A stretch of 53,901 nt of DNA, taken from assembly GCF_001758425.2 (NCBI RefSeq), contig NZ_MDSS02000019.1, positions 1 to 53,901 of the forward strand, read 5' to 3'. Shown here piece after piece: positions 1 to 8,639 of the stretch. The translations under genes and the position numbers were made by a program. Source of the stretch: Nesterenkonia sp. PF2B19. Its GTDB lineage: Bacteria; Actinomycetota; Actinomycetes; Actinomycetales; Micrococcaceae. Numbering within the stretch: position 1 is the stretch's first letter; every line of letters starts with the position of its first letter. The notes under the pieces were generated by a model. That model made no database searches and was not told the DNA's origin. It saw only the letters and a program-made list of their open reading frames with translations.

Positions 1-1
1 C

Positions 2-196
2 CAAGGTGAGCCGGTCCTGTACCGCCAGGCGGCAGCCTCGACGACTGTGCGTGGATCCACCGGCGGCCTTCCGGTGGACTTCGCCGCCGGGAACAACGGG
101 CCGATCACTGCCCAGGTCTCGTCAGATATCTCTCTGCGTGCCACAAGGACAGACTCGCCGACGACCGACGCTCCACCCTTTAGCAACACGCCCTAG
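2..196 (+). CDS. C-terminal fragment of an unrecognised protein (cut by window edge)
   Basis: An open frame runs from the window edge to a TAG at 194-196, giving about 64 residues. Most third codon positions are G or C, as expected for coding DNA in this genome, and the reading makes a plausible globular stretch (around GGLPVDFAAGNNGPITAQV) followed by a Ser/Thr/Pro-rich tail. The longer overlapping plus-strand frame from position 6 is Arg/Pro-rich and looks like a shadow. I do not recognise the family and no start is visible. Confidence 0.4.
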   Translation, partial: QGEPVLYRQAAASTTVRGSTGGLPVDFAAGNNGPITAQVSSDISLRATRTDSPTTDAPPFSNTP

Positions 197-258
197 GGCC
201 CTCCTTCCAGCCCCGTGGACGCCTTCGCTCTGTGTGGCTGCTCAGGAAGCGTCGGGGC

Positions 259-1113
259 TCATGTCGCCCACTCCGGTGTGCTCCAGTTCACGGGGCCGCG
301 CCAGAGCAATGCCGCCACCGTCGTCGCCGCACAGAACGCCAGGACCGCCGTGGCGAGCGTGAAGATCGCCTCATCGTCGACCTCGATGGCCGCATAGTGC
401 GAGGAGAGGACCAGCTGCATCGTCACCTGGAATGCCAGGTGGAATCCGATCGGGCCCCAGATCGAACCGGACATCACCCGCAGCAGCCCCACCACGACGG
501 CCATCGCGAAGAACATGACGGACCGCTCGAGGAGCACGCCCCACCCGGCGGTGATCACCCACAGGACGGTGCCGAAGGCGGAGAACAGCAGAGCCTGCAC
601 GACGACGGCCACCCAGGGCGCCATCACATCCGCCAGATTCCTGTAGATGTACCCGCGGAAGATGAGCTCCTCAGGGAACGCCTCGAAGACGAACACCAGC
701 AGGATCAGCAGCAGCACAGCACCCAGCAGCTCCCCCGGCGCCGCGTCGACACGGATCTCCACCCAGCCGAACAGGACCACCGCGGCAAGTCCGATCCCGG
801 CCGGCAACACCCAAGTGAGCATCCCGCGCACCAGGTCCGTCAGAGCCGTGCTCCACCCCGGAAGGCCCAGGGTGGCCAGCGGCCGCCTATCGATCAGTCG
901 ACGCAGGACCACGACCATCGGCACTGCCAGGAGCAGCACGCCCACCGCATTGGCCACATGCCGGCCCAGCGTCATCTCGTCTCCCCACCACAGGGCCGTC
1001 AGGTGGGTGACGGAGACCCAGATGGCCAGACAGCCGAGCACGGTCACGCTCAGCCTCGCGGGAAGAGACAGTCGAGGGGGCGGCATCGTCGAGACCTGCG
1101 TTGCTTCTTTCAT
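259..1113 (-). CDS. CPBP family intramembrane glutamic endopeptidase
   Basis: A 284-residue polytopic membrane protein of the CPBP (CAAX protease and bacteriocin-processing, Abi) family. The family signature is visible: EELIFRG supplies the Glu-Glu and Arg of motif 1, and GPIGFHLAFQ supplies the His of a later motif. About six to eight hydrophobic segments surround them. Family members cleave prenylated or other membrane-embedded substrates or act in bacteriocin self-immunity; the substrate here cannot be told. The frame is open upstream to 1404, but that extension is Arg-rich and overlaps the start of the divergent EamA gene, so the ATG at 1113 is preferred; an ATG at 1086 is also possible. 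The gene stands alone. Confidence 0.85.
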   Translation of the reverse strand: MKEATQVSTMPPPRLSLPARLSVTVLGCLAIWVSVTHLTALWWGDEMTLGRHVANAVGVLLLAVPMVVVLRRLIDRRPLATLGLPGWSTALTDLVRGMLTWVLPAGIGLAAVVLFGWVEIRVDAAPGELLGAVLLLILLVFVFEAFPEELIFRGYIYRNLADVMAPWVAVVVQALLFSAFGTVLWVITAGWGVLLERSVMFFAMAVVVGLLRVMSGSIWGPIGFHLAFQVTMQLVLSSHYAAIEVDDEAIFTLATAVLAFCAATTVAALLWRGPVNWSTPEWAT

Positions 1114-1315
1114 GAGGCTCACGCTAGGCGGAGGCCTCGACGCGTGCAGGTGCCGAAAGTCACGAGCGTGGTCCGGTGTGCAGCGCGCCGTCCCCTCCCC
1201 CGGGCGGCGCCTGAGCGCTGCGTCCGAATCGATCCGGACCCTCAGGTAGCCTCTCGACTGTGACGACCGATTCCAGGCGCACGGACCCCCACGGCCCAGG
1301 GCTCGAGGCCCCAGA

Positions 1316-2179
1316 GTGAGCACCGGGGCCCTGGCGCTCATCCTCACCGCGGCGGTGTTCCACGCGGTGTGGAACCTCGCGGCCAAGACCGCCCGCGGGG
1401 ACACCGCGGTGTTCGTGTGGTGCTACTTCACGCTCGGCGGGCTGCTCTGCCTGCCGGTGGGCCTGGTCCAGATGCTGCGCACCGGTGCCGCCTACGGCTG
1501 GGAGCTGGTCGCCGCCGCCCTGGTCAGCGCGGTGATCCACATCGGCTACGCCACACTGCTGCAGACCGGGTACCGCCGAGCCGATCTGGGTGTGGTCTAT
1601 CCGGTGGCCCGTGGAGTGGGACCGGTGCTGACCATGGTGGTCGCCGTCGGTCTGCTGGGCGAACGCCCGGGCATCGCCGCCCTGACCGGAGGCGCGGTGG
1701 TCGTGGGCGGGATCCTGATCGTCACCGGCCGGCGTCTGCTCCGCCGCGGCGACCGCCTGCGGACCGGCCTGCTCTACGGCAGTGCCACCGGTGCCGCCAT
1801 CGCCGCCTACACCCTGTGGGACAGCTTCGCCGTGACCGCCCTGGGGCTGGAGCCCATCCTGTACTTCGCATTGAGCAGCGTGCTGCAGTCCGCCGTGATG
1901 CTCCCCTGGGTGCTGCGCCGGCGCAGCCTGATCCGTCCCACCTGGCGCACAGACCGCCGTCCGGTGATCGTCGTGGCCGTACTCTCCCCGCTGGCCTACA
2001 TCCTGGTGCTCTATGCGATGACGACGACGCCGGTCGCGCTGGTCGCCCCGGTGCGGGAGTCCTCCATCGTGATCGGGGCGCTGCTGGCCTGGTGGCTGTT
2101 CAAGGAGCCGGACCCCGTGAGGCGAACCCTGGGAGCCGCCGTCGTCTGTGCCGGGATCGGGCTGGTCGTCTCCGGGTGA
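1316..2179 (+). CDS. EamA/DMT-family transporter
   Basis: A 287-residue integral membrane protein with about ten hydrophobic helices arranged as two EamA repeats, as in the drug/metabolite transporter superfamily. The first repeat opens with an FHAVWNLAAK segment and each half ends in a helix typical of these exporters (for example PVALVAPVRESSIVIGALLAWWLFKEP). The GTG start is preceded by GAGG at a suitable distance. Substrate is unknown; relatives export amino acids, sugars or small metabolites. It is transcribed away from the CPBP gene across about 200 bases and converges on the Lrp-type regulator. Confidence 0.85.
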   Translation: MSTGALALILTAAVFHAVWNLAAKTARGDTAVFVWCYFTLGGLLCLPVGLVQMLRTGAAYGWELVAAALVSAVIHIGYATLLQTGYRRADLGVVYPVARGVGPVLTMVVAVGLLGERPGIAALTGGAVVVGGILIVTGRRLLRRGDRLRTGLLYGSATGAAIAAYTLWDSFAVTALGLEPILYFALSSVLQSAVMLPWVLRRRSLIRPTWRTDRRPVIVVAVLSPLAYILVLYAMTTTPVALVAPVRESSIVIGALLAWWLFKEPDPVRRTLGAAVVCAGIGLVVSG

Positions 2180-2230
2180 CAGGACCGTCACGCCGGCCGG
2201 ACACGGCGTCGGGGCGGGGCCGCACGGCGC

Positions 2231-3286
2231 TCACCACCCGTGTCGGCCGCCGTCGCCCCGCAGCGGCACGGTCCCGACGGCGAGGCCTCGGGCGTCCAGC
2301 AGCCGGCCCACCAGCTTGACCGGGCGCAGCACCACGCTGCGGTCGATGACCTCCATCCAGGGCAGCAGCTGGGTCAGGCGCCTCTCGAGGCGCTGACCGT
2401 CGGCCACGGTGCGCAGCCAGGCGGCGACGATGACATTGGCGGGCCCGGTGGTGGACAGCACGGCGCGCAGCTCCGGGATGCCGGCGAGCACCTGACCGGC
2501 CTCGTCGATGTGGGCGGGCGGCACCCGCAGGAAGAACCACTCGAGGACATGCCACTCGGTGAGCCCCCGGGCGACCTCGCAGCGCAGGCGCAGCGCCCCG
2601 GCGTCGGTCAGACTGCGCAGGCGGCGTCGCACGGTGCTCTCGGAGACGTCGAGGTCCTCGGCCAGGCGCTGGACGGAGCGTCGGCCGTCCACGGAGAGCT
2701 TCTCCACGAGCTTGCGCTCCAGAGCGTCCATGGTCGGAGCGGAGGTCGAACCGGGGGGACGCGGTGCGCTGGAGATCCGGCTCTCCTCCCGCGACGTGAG
2801 GCTGCGCAGCCTCCACCGGCTGGCATCCAGGTACACCCGGGTGACCACATGGCTGCGCACGGATTCGACCTCGGGGATCTGCGCCACCCGTTCGAGCAGG
2901 TAGCGGCCGAGCGCCAGCTGGTCCGGGCAGGTGACGGTGATGAGCAGGTCCCGGCCGCCGGCGGTGACGTCGATCGTCATGGCCGCCGCATCCTCGGCCA
3001 AGGTGCGGGCCGCCTGCAGGATGTCGCCGGCGCGGCAGACGACCTCCAGCACGGCGATGGCGGAGTCCCGCCCATGCAGCGGCTGGCAGGAGACCCAGGC
3101 GGCACCGGAGGACTCCAGCCGCTCCCAGCGCCGGGCCACTGTGGTCGGGGCCGCGCCGAGGGCACGGCCGAGCTCGCTCCATCCGGCCCGCGGACTGATC
3201 TGCAGCGCCTGAATCAGACGAAGATCATTCTCCTGCAGCCTGATCGGATCCTGAACATCCGGGACATCACTGACGGAATCCTGCAC
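2231..3286 (-). CDS. Two-domain Lrp/AsnC family transcriptional regulator
   Basis: A 351-residue protein made of two consecutive Lrp/AsnC-like units. The first begins IRLQENDLRLIQAL and carries a helix-turn-helix (GWSELGRALGAAPTTVARRWERL) plus a ligand-binding RAM-like segment. The second starts near MDALERKLVEKL and repeats the arrangement (SVQRLAEDLDVSESTVRRRLRSL). Fused double Lrp proteins are common in actinobacteria. The GTG at 3286 was chosen because AGGAGGT lies a few bases upstream; the longer frame from 3367 overlaps the divergent gene. It is divergent from the M20 amidohydrolase/DUF3100 pair with only 71 bases between the starts, which suggests that it regulates that pair. The ligand is unknown. 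Confidence 0.88.
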   Translation of the reverse strand: MQDSVSDVPDVQDPIRLQENDLRLIQALQISPRAGWSELGRALGAAPTTVARRWERLESSGAAWVSCQPLHGRDSAIAVLEVVCRAGDILQAARTLAEDAAAMTIDVTAGGRDLLITVTCPDQLALGRYLLERVAQIPEVESVRSHVVTRVYLDASRWRLRSLTSREESRISSAPRPPGSTSAPTMDALERKLVEKLSVDGRRSVQRLAEDLDVSESTVRRRLRSLTDAGALRLRCEVARGLTEWHVLEWFFLRVPPAHIDEAGQVLAGIPELRAVLSTTGPANVIVAAWLRTVADGQRLERRLTQLLPWMEVIDRSVVLRPVKLVGRLLDARGLAVGTVPLRGDGGRHGW

Positions 3287-3357
3287 CTGAAACCTCCTGA
3301 TGCCGCACGATCCTACCGTGGCTGTGACCAGGATCACCACTATCGAGAGGTCCTCCG

Positions 3358-4549
3358 ATGCCCTCACCCCACCACCGCGCCACCCAGTCCGTGCTGCAGA
3401 TCCGCGAGCGCCTGACCCGTCTCAGCCATGACATCCACGGCCTGGCCGAGACCTCCTTCGAGGAGCACCGCAGCGCCGCCCGGCTGCGCGACGAGCTCGC
3501 CGACGCCGGATTCGCCATCACCGCACCGGTGGCGGACCTGCCCACCGCCTTCACCGCCCGGTACGGCACCGGCGACTTTGTCGTCGGGATCTGCGCCGAG
3601 TATGACGCGTTGCCCGAGATCGGCCACGCCTGCGGGCACAACGTCATCGCCACCGCCGCCGTCGGCGCCGCCATCGGACTGGCCGCCGTCGCGGACGAGC
3701 TCGGTCTCACCGTGGAGGTCGTCGGCACCCCCGCGGAGGAGCACGGCGGCGGCAAGGTCCTCATGCTGGAGCGGGGCTGCTTTGACCACCACACCGTGGC
3801 CCTGATGGTCCATCCCGGCACCGTCGACGCCGATCCGGTGGAGACGCCTCCCAGGGGGTCGCGCGCTTCGCCGTCACCTTCACCGGGCGTGCCGCCCACG
3901 CGGCGGCGGCCCCCACCGACGGCGTCAACGCCGCCGACGCTGCCGTCGTCGCCCAGGTGGCGGTGGGGCTGCTGCGCCAGCAGGTCCCCGCCTCCTCCCG
4001 GATCGGCCTGTTCGTCCGCGACGGCGGCCAGGCCACCAACATCATTCCGGAGCGCACCGTGGTGGACGTCGAGGTCCGCGACTTCGACCTCGAGGCGCTG
4101 CACAGCCTGCGTCGACGTGTGGAGGACTGCTTCTCGGCCGGCGCTCTGGCCACCGGCTGCCAGATGCAGGTGGAGGAGACCGAGCCCCTCTATGCCCCGC
4201 TGCGCCAGGACCCCCGGCTGGCTGGACCCTACCGTGACGCGGTGCGGGCACTGGGGCGCCGCCTCGCGGACACCGGCGGACTGACCGGTGGCTCCACGGA
4301 TATGGGCAACGTCTCCCAGCATGTGCCCGCCATCCACCCGATGATCGATGTCGACGGCAGCGGCGCACCGCCCCACACTCGTGGCTTCGCCGACGACGCC
4401 GTCTCCCCCGGAGGCGACGCCGCGGCCGTGACGGCGCCATCGCCATGGCCCAGACCATCATCGAGGCGGCCTCCGACGCGGACCTGCGGGCCGAGCTGAT
4501 CGCCGAGCAAAGGGCCCGGGCCCCGTTCACCGAGGGGGTGCCGGCATGA
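3358..4549 (+). CDS. M20 family amidohydrolase/metallopeptidase, frameshifted twice in this sequence
   Basis: Zinc-dependent amidohydrolase of the M20D type (AbgB/HipO-like), which hydrolyses N-acyl or p-aminobenzoyl-glutamate-like amides. Metal-site motifs are present: CAEYDALPEIGHACGHN, then GTPAEEHGGGK, then the lid region GRAAHAAAAP. The coding frame is lost twice, each time as if one base were missing: after about 3845, and after about 4429. Joining the three pieces gives about 397 residues with an uninterrupted family match, the normal length. The stop overlaps the start of the DUF3100 gene as ATGA, so translation coupling is likely. Sequencing error is more likely than decay because both flanks stay conserved; a real pseudogene cannot be excluded. 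Confidence 0.82.
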
Positions 4550-5913
4550 GGTCCCGCGCTCCCCGCTCCGTGACGCCCCCGGAGAAGCACCCGAAGAAGT
4601 CCTCCGAGAAGCCCTCTGAGAAGCCCTCGATGCGCTCCCGTGCGCGCCTGTGGATCCCCCTGCTGCTGGTCGGTGCGCTGCTGACCGTGCTGGCGGAGCT
4701 GATCGGCGCCCAGGAGGTCGGCGTGGGCATCGGCACGCTCACCCTGCTGCCACTGATCTGGGGGCTGCTGCTGGGTGCCACGGTCAGCCTGCAGAAGGTG
4801 CGGCCCTTTCCGGAGGGCGCTCAGAGGATCGCCTCGGTGGCCATGCAGATCGGCGTGCTGCTGCTGACCACCCGCCTGGCCTTCATGGTCGGAGAGAACC
4901 TCGATCTGCTCGTCCAGGTGGGGCCCGCGCTGGTCCTGCAGGAGATCGGCAACCTGGCCACGATCCTGATCGCCATGCCCCTGGCAGTCCTCCTGGGCAT
5001 GCGCCGCGCCTCGGTGGGTGCCACGTTCTCCATCGGCCGTGAAGGCTCCTTCGCCATGGTGGGCGAGCGCTACGGGACCGAGTCCCGCGAGATCCGCGGC
5101 GTGCTGGCCATCTACATCTTCGGCACCGTCTTCGGTGCCCTCTGGATCGGCCTGCTGGCCTCCATGCTGGCCGGCACCGGGTGGTTCAATCCGCTCGCCC
5201 TGGCCATGGGCTCCGGCGTGGGATCAGGGTCCATGATGGCCGCCGCCTCCAACGCCGTGGTCGCCCAGTTCCCCGGCATGGAGGGCGAGATCCTCGCGCT
5301 CGCAGCGATGAGCAACCTGCTCAGCTCCGCGCTCGGCCTCTACATCGGCGTCTATGTGGCCCTTCCCCTGGCCGACCGGTTCTACCGGCTCCTGACTCGC
5401 CGCCGTCGTGCTGACGAGGGCGAGCAGGCCGAGGAGTTCCTCAGCGGCGTCGAAGTGTCTGCGCAGAAGGTGGAGGCGCCGGTGCAGCGGGTCCACCCTG
5501 CCGCCCTGCTGGCCCTGTCCACCGTGCTGACGATCGCCGCCCTCTGGGCCCACGACGGCGCGGTCACCCTCTCGGCGCTGCCGGGGATGGGCCTGATCGT
5601 GGTCTTCGTGGTGCTGGGCCTGCTGGCCCGCCGCTTCCTGCGCATCTCCGCGATCGTGACGGCGATGACCCTCGCCATGGCTGCCTCCACGCCGTGGTCC
5701 CCCGTGGCGGACACGGTGCTGGCGCTGGTGGAGCCGGTGGCCTTCCTCCCGATGACCACCTCGGTGCTGGTGCTGGCCGGGCTGGGCCTGGGGCGCGACG
5801 CACGGATCCTACGCTCCGTGGGCTGGAAGATCGTGCCTGTGGGGCTGGCGGTGTTCACCGCGACCTTCCTGGCCTCGGTGCTCATCGCTCAGGGGGTGCT
5901 GGGGGTCGGCTGA
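4546..5913 (+). CDS. DUF3100 family integral membrane protein
   Basis: A 455-residue protein with a basic, Lys/Pro/Ser-rich N-terminal tail of about 35 residues (KSSEKPSEKPS repeat), then about eleven hydrophobic segments and a charged cytoplasmic loop (around DEGEQAEEF) near the middle. It matches my recollection of DUF3100 proteins, which are often encoded beside M20 amidohydrolases. Conserved-looking stretches include TFSIGREGSFAMVGERYG and MGSGVGSGSMMAAASNAV, which resemble Gly/Ser-rich substrate or ion paths of secondary transporters. Its ATG overlaps the amidohydrolase stop. Inference: it imports the amide substrate or exports a product for the neighbouring M20 enzyme, under the divergent Lrp regulator. 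An ATG at 4630 is an alternative start. Confidence 0.78.
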   Translation: MRSRAPRSVTPPEKHPKKSSEKPSEKPSMRSRARLWIPLLLVGALLTVLAELIGAQEVGVGIGTLTLLPLIWGLLLGATVSLQKVRPFPEGAQRIASVAMQIGVLLLTTRLAFMVGENLDLLVQVGPALVLQEIGNLATILIAMPLAVLLGMRRASVGATFSIGREGSFAMVGERYGTESREIRGVLAIYIFGTVFGALWIGLLASMLAGTGWFNPLALAMGSGVGSGSMMAAASNAVVAQFPGMEGEILALAAMSNLLSSALGLYIGVYVALPLADRFYRLLTRRRRADEGEQAEEFLSGVEVSAQKVEAPVQRVHPAALLALSTVLTIAALWAHDGAVTLSALPGMGLIVVFVVLGLLARRFLRISAIVTAMTLAMAASTPWSPVADTVLALVEPVAFLPMTTSVLVLAGLGLGRDARILRSVGWKIVPVGLAVFTATFLASVLIAQGVLGVG

Positions 5914-6011
5914 GTCGGACGGCCCGACCGGCGGGAACGGAGCGGGCGACAGGTGGTGGCCAGATGGTGAGATGACGTCCGCGGGCGCATCGACGACGCC
6001 GCCGATGGGCG

Positions 6012-7280
6012 ATGATGGGTCCCGTGCGTCCCTCCTCCCGTCTGTGGCTTCTGCTGCTGGTCCTGACCTCGATGCTGGGCCAGTTCTCGGTCAACATGAT
6101 CCGCCCGGCCACCACGTACAAGGTGGACGCCCTCGGCGGTGACGCCGCCGTCGTCGGACTCGTAGCGGCCTCCTACGCCATCGTCCCCCTGGTGATCGCG
6201 ATGCCTGTCGGGCGCCTCATCCAACGCATGGGCACCGTGGCCGGCCTGATCGGCGGGGGCCTGTGCGTGATGGCCGCCGGAGCGGCGGCGATCGCCTTCT
6301 CCTCGGCGGTGTGGGGTGTGGTCCTCGGAAGCGCCGCGCTGGGCCTGGGGCAGCTGGTCTTCGCCATCGGCGGGCAGAGCGGGGTGACCCGCGCGGCCGA
6401 TCCGGCGAAGCGCGATGCAGCCTTCGGCTGGTTCACCGCCGCCGTCTCCGCCGGTCAGATGCTGGGGCCGCCCGTGGCCGGATGGATCATCAGTGCGCCC
6501 GAGGACGTGGGGACCGGCATCGACCTGTCGATCCTCGCCGGAGGTGCGGCGGCCCTGCCAGGAGCCCTGCTGCTGTTCCTCGCGCTGTGGCGGATGCGCC
6601 GCCACGCACACGGCGCCCCGGCGACGGGCGTGGCCGCCTCAGCCCGCGACGGCGAGCCGAAGGCCTCCACGCGGGCGATCCTGCGCACCCCGAGGGTGGG
6701 CTCGCATATCGCCGCTTCCGCCGGACTGCTCGCGCTGACCGACGTGCTGGTGGCGTTCCTTCCCCTGCTGGGCCAGCAGGCCGGGCTGAGCCCGTCGGAG
6801 GTGGGGCTGCTCCTGGCCCTGCGCGGGCTGGGCTCCCTGGCCTCGCGGATCCTGCTGGGCGGACTGGTGCGCCGGATCTCTCGGGAGGTGCTGCTGGTGC
6901 TGTCCCTGCTGCTCTCCGCCATCAGCTTCGCCGCCATGCCCTTCACCACCGGGACCGTCGCCATGGCCGGCGCCCTGATGGCGGTGGGCGGATTCTTCCT
7001 GGGGCTCGGTCAGCCGCTGACGATGACGATGGTCACCGCCGCCGTCCCCGAAGGTTGGAGCGCCCCGGCCCTCGCCCTGCGACTGATCGGCAACCGGCTG
7101 GGCCAGGTCGCCATGCCGGCCGCCGCCGGAGCTCTGGCCGGGCCGGTGGGCCCGGCGGCCGCCGTCTGGCTCGGGGCCGCTGTGCTGCTGGTCTCCGGAG
7201 CTGATCAGCTGCGCATCTGCGACGGCGCAGCTGAACGGCTGAACCTCTGGGCGAGGCCGGTTCAGCGCCCGAGATCGTAG
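6012..7280 (+). CDS. MFS transporter
   Basis: A 422-residue major facilitator superfamily protein with twelve predicted helices. The loop between helices 2 and 3 reads GRLIQRMG, a degenerate form of the GxxxDRxGRR signature, and the second half has a matching GGLVRRISRE loop. A central Arg/Glu-rich loop (near residue 200) separates the two bundles. Two adjacent ATG codons are possible starts (6012 and 6015). The last 19 bases overlap the 3' end of the convergent gene. Substrate is unknown. Confidence 0.85.
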   Translation: MMGPVRPSSRLWLLLLVLTSMLGQFSVNMIRPATTYKVDALGGDAAVVGLVAASYAIVPLVIAMPVGRLIQRMGTVAGLIGGGLCVMAAGAAAIAFSSAVWGVVLGSAALGLGQLVFAIGGQSGVTRAADPAKRDAAFGWFTAAVSAGQMLGPPVAGWIISAPEDVGTGIDLSILAGGAAALPGALLLFLALWRMRRHAHGAPATGVAASARDGEPKASTRAILRTPRVGSHIAASAGLLALTDVLVAFLPLLGQQAGLSPSEVGLLLALRGLGSLASRILLGGLVRRISREVLLVLSLLLSAISFAAMPFTTGTVAMAGALMAVGGFFLGLGQPLTMTMVTAAVPEGWSAPALALRLIGNRLGQVAMPAAAGALAGPVGPAAAVWLGAAVLLVSGADQLRICDGAAERLNLWARPVQRPRS

Positions 7281-8104
7281 GGGTCGTGATACCCCTCGGG
7301 CGTCTGCGGCGGGTCCTGGTGGCCCTGCCAACCGTGCTGCTGACCGTGCTGCTGACCGTGCTGCTGCGTCTGCTGCTGGTCCTGTCCCTGGCCTGACCTG
7401 TACCAGCCCTGCCGCTGCGCCTGGGACCAGCCGGACTGGTCCGGCTGGTCTGACCCACTGTGGTAGCCGTACCGAGCGCGCTGGCCGGGATGCCCCGACT
7501 GGCCGGAGTTCCATCCGACGTCGGGCCCCCAGCCCTGGGGTGCGCCGTGGCCGCTGCGCTCCACAGGCACACCCAGGAACTCGGCGACCCGCCCGGCCTC
7601 CTCCACGAGCGCCTGCTCACGCTGGAAGAAGCTGCCGCGCCGATTGACGCCGATCAGGATCTCCCCGCCGTCCTGCAGGCCCAGGCTCATGAAGGTGACC
7701 AGGTCGCGCCGACTGCCGTTCCTGCTGCGACTGATGCGGACCTCGGTGTGGAGCCGGACCACTCGCACCTGGTGGGCGGTGAACGTGTCGTCGCGCCGCT
7801 GGATCCCGTACCAGCGGCGGAAATGTGCCTCAGACTCCCCATACGGGCGCAGCGTGGCCGAGACCTTCTTGCTCGCACCGAAGATGCCGAATCCCACGGT
7901 CAGGAAGATCATCGGGTGGAGCAGGAACAACCACGCCAGGTGGCCGATCTCCGCCAACGCCCCACCGGCCAGCGCCATTCCGATGACGGCGGTGCCGATG
8001 CTCGCCCCGAACACTCCAATGGCCAGGCCCAGCCAGGCGCCGAATCCCTTGGTGCTGCTGCGCAAGGTGAGTGTGCCGTGCTCCGGCCCGTGATCGATCC
8101 GCAT
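7262..8104 (-). CDS. Hypothetical membrane protein with Gln-rich C-terminal tail
   Basis: A 280-residue protein I do not recognise. After about 20 residues come two hydrophobic helices (about 25-50 and 58-80), then a soluble beta-rich domain (about 85-180, around RRWYGIQRRDDTFTAHQVRVVRLHTEVRIS in the protein's middle) that could be PH-like, judging by the alternating strands. The last 90 residues are low complexity, rich in Gly, Gln, His, Ser and Tyr, and include three QQHG-type units encoded by a 12-base tandem repeat. The ATG at 8104 opens the conserved-looking part; the frame runs much further upstream only as a shadow across hemH. It overlaps the convergent MFS gene by 19 bases. Confidence 0.65.
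   Translation of the reverse strand: MRIDHGPEHGTLTLRSSTKGFGAWLGLAIGVFGASIGTAVIGMALAGGALAEIGHLAWLFLLHPMIFLTVGFGIFGASKKVSATLRPYGESEAHFRRWYGIQRRDDTFTAHQVRVVRLHTEVRISRSRNGSRRDLVTFMSLGLQDGGEILIGVNRRGSFFQREQALVEEAGRVAEFLGVPVERSGHGAPQGWGPDVGWNSGQSGHPGQRARYGYHSGSDQPDQSGWSQAQRQGWYRSGQGQDQQQTQQHGQQHGQQHGWQGHQDPPQTPEGYHDPYDLGR
7331..7366. repeat. Three perfect 12-base tandem repeats
   Basis: The unit accgtgctgctg occurs three times in a row and is followed by further ctg triplets. On the minus strand it encodes the QQHG-rich part of the unknown membrane protein's tail. Copy number is likely to vary between strains by slippage. Confidence 0.9.
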
Positions 8105-8172
8105 GACACCACAATACTGGCGCTTCTGACGCCCCTCCGTCCGCACCCCGTCGAGTGGGGCCGACCACGCCG

Positions 8173-8637
8173 TCAGGGGCGCTCCCAATCCTCCACGCCG
8201 CCCGGCACCTCGGTGAACAGTGGATGCACCGGCCACGGTGACCCGTCTCCGTCTGGGCACGTCGCCGCCCACTCGGCCAGCAGCTCCGGGGAGCGGCGAG
8301 CCAGTTTGGCCCGGAGGTGGTCGGCTTCGAAGGCGAGCTGCCCGGAGGTCACGGGGATCGGCGTCGTCACGCGCTCGGCGGAGCCCGCCGCTGGGAGGTC
8401 GATGCGGTCGACATCGAACCGGTATCCGCGCACCCCGGCCTCCTGGTGGAGACCGGTGAGGTAGGCGGCGATGGCCGCCTGCGGGTCCTCCTGAGAACGG
8501 AAGCGTTCCAGCTGAGGATGGCGGGTGTAGCCGCGGGTCCGCCCGAGCAGCACGGCCTGGGCCAGCAGGGCCTCCCGCCAGCAGGCGATGAGACCCTGCC
8601 GGTCCAGCAGGCGGGGATGCAATGACCAAAGCCGCAT
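8173..8637 (-). CDS. Pyrimidine dimer DNA glycosylase/AP-lyase family protein
   Basis: A 154-residue protein beginning MRLWSLHPRLLDRQGLIACW, the hallmark start of the T4 endonuclease V-like pyrimidine-dimer glycosylase family (Pyr_excise). The following REALLAQAVLLGRTRGYTRHPQLERF also fits the family. These proteins excise UV-induced pyrimidine dimers, or are related proteins of unproven activity. The catalytic N-terminal residue of T4 endonuclease V is Thr2; here residue 2 is Arg, as in most bacterial relatives, so the activity is uncertain. The ATG lies two bases after the hemH stop, so it is very probably cotranscribed with hemH. Confidence 0.8.
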   Translation of the reverse strand: MRLWSLHPRLLDRQGLIACWREALLAQAVLLGRTRGYTRHPQLERFRSQEDPQAAIAAYLTGLHQEAGVRGYRFDVDRIDLPAAGSAERVTTPIPVTSGQLAFEADHLRAKLARRSPELLAEWAATCPDGDGSPWPVHPLFTEVPGGVEDWERP

Positions 8638-8639
8638 GA

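Noticed and set aside
6-362. Plus-strand gene of 118 residues at the left edge
   Set aside because: Composition is Arg/Pro/Ser-rich with no recognisable domain, and it overlaps both the better frame at 2-196 and the CPBP gene on the other strand.
2190-2209. Terminator between the EamA and Lrp genes
   Set aside because: Only a six-base stem (ACGCCG/CGGCGT) is present in very GC-rich sequence, too weak to call.
2240-3415. Long plus-strand frame opposite the Lrp gene
   Set aside because: Gln/His/Arg-rich shadow without any domain; the minus strand carries a clear double Lrp protein with a strong ribosome-binding site.
3358-4549. Programmed frameshifting in the M20 gene
   Set aside because: No slippery heptamer or shared motif is visible at its two shift sites, and similar one-base deletions occur in unrelated genes nearby.
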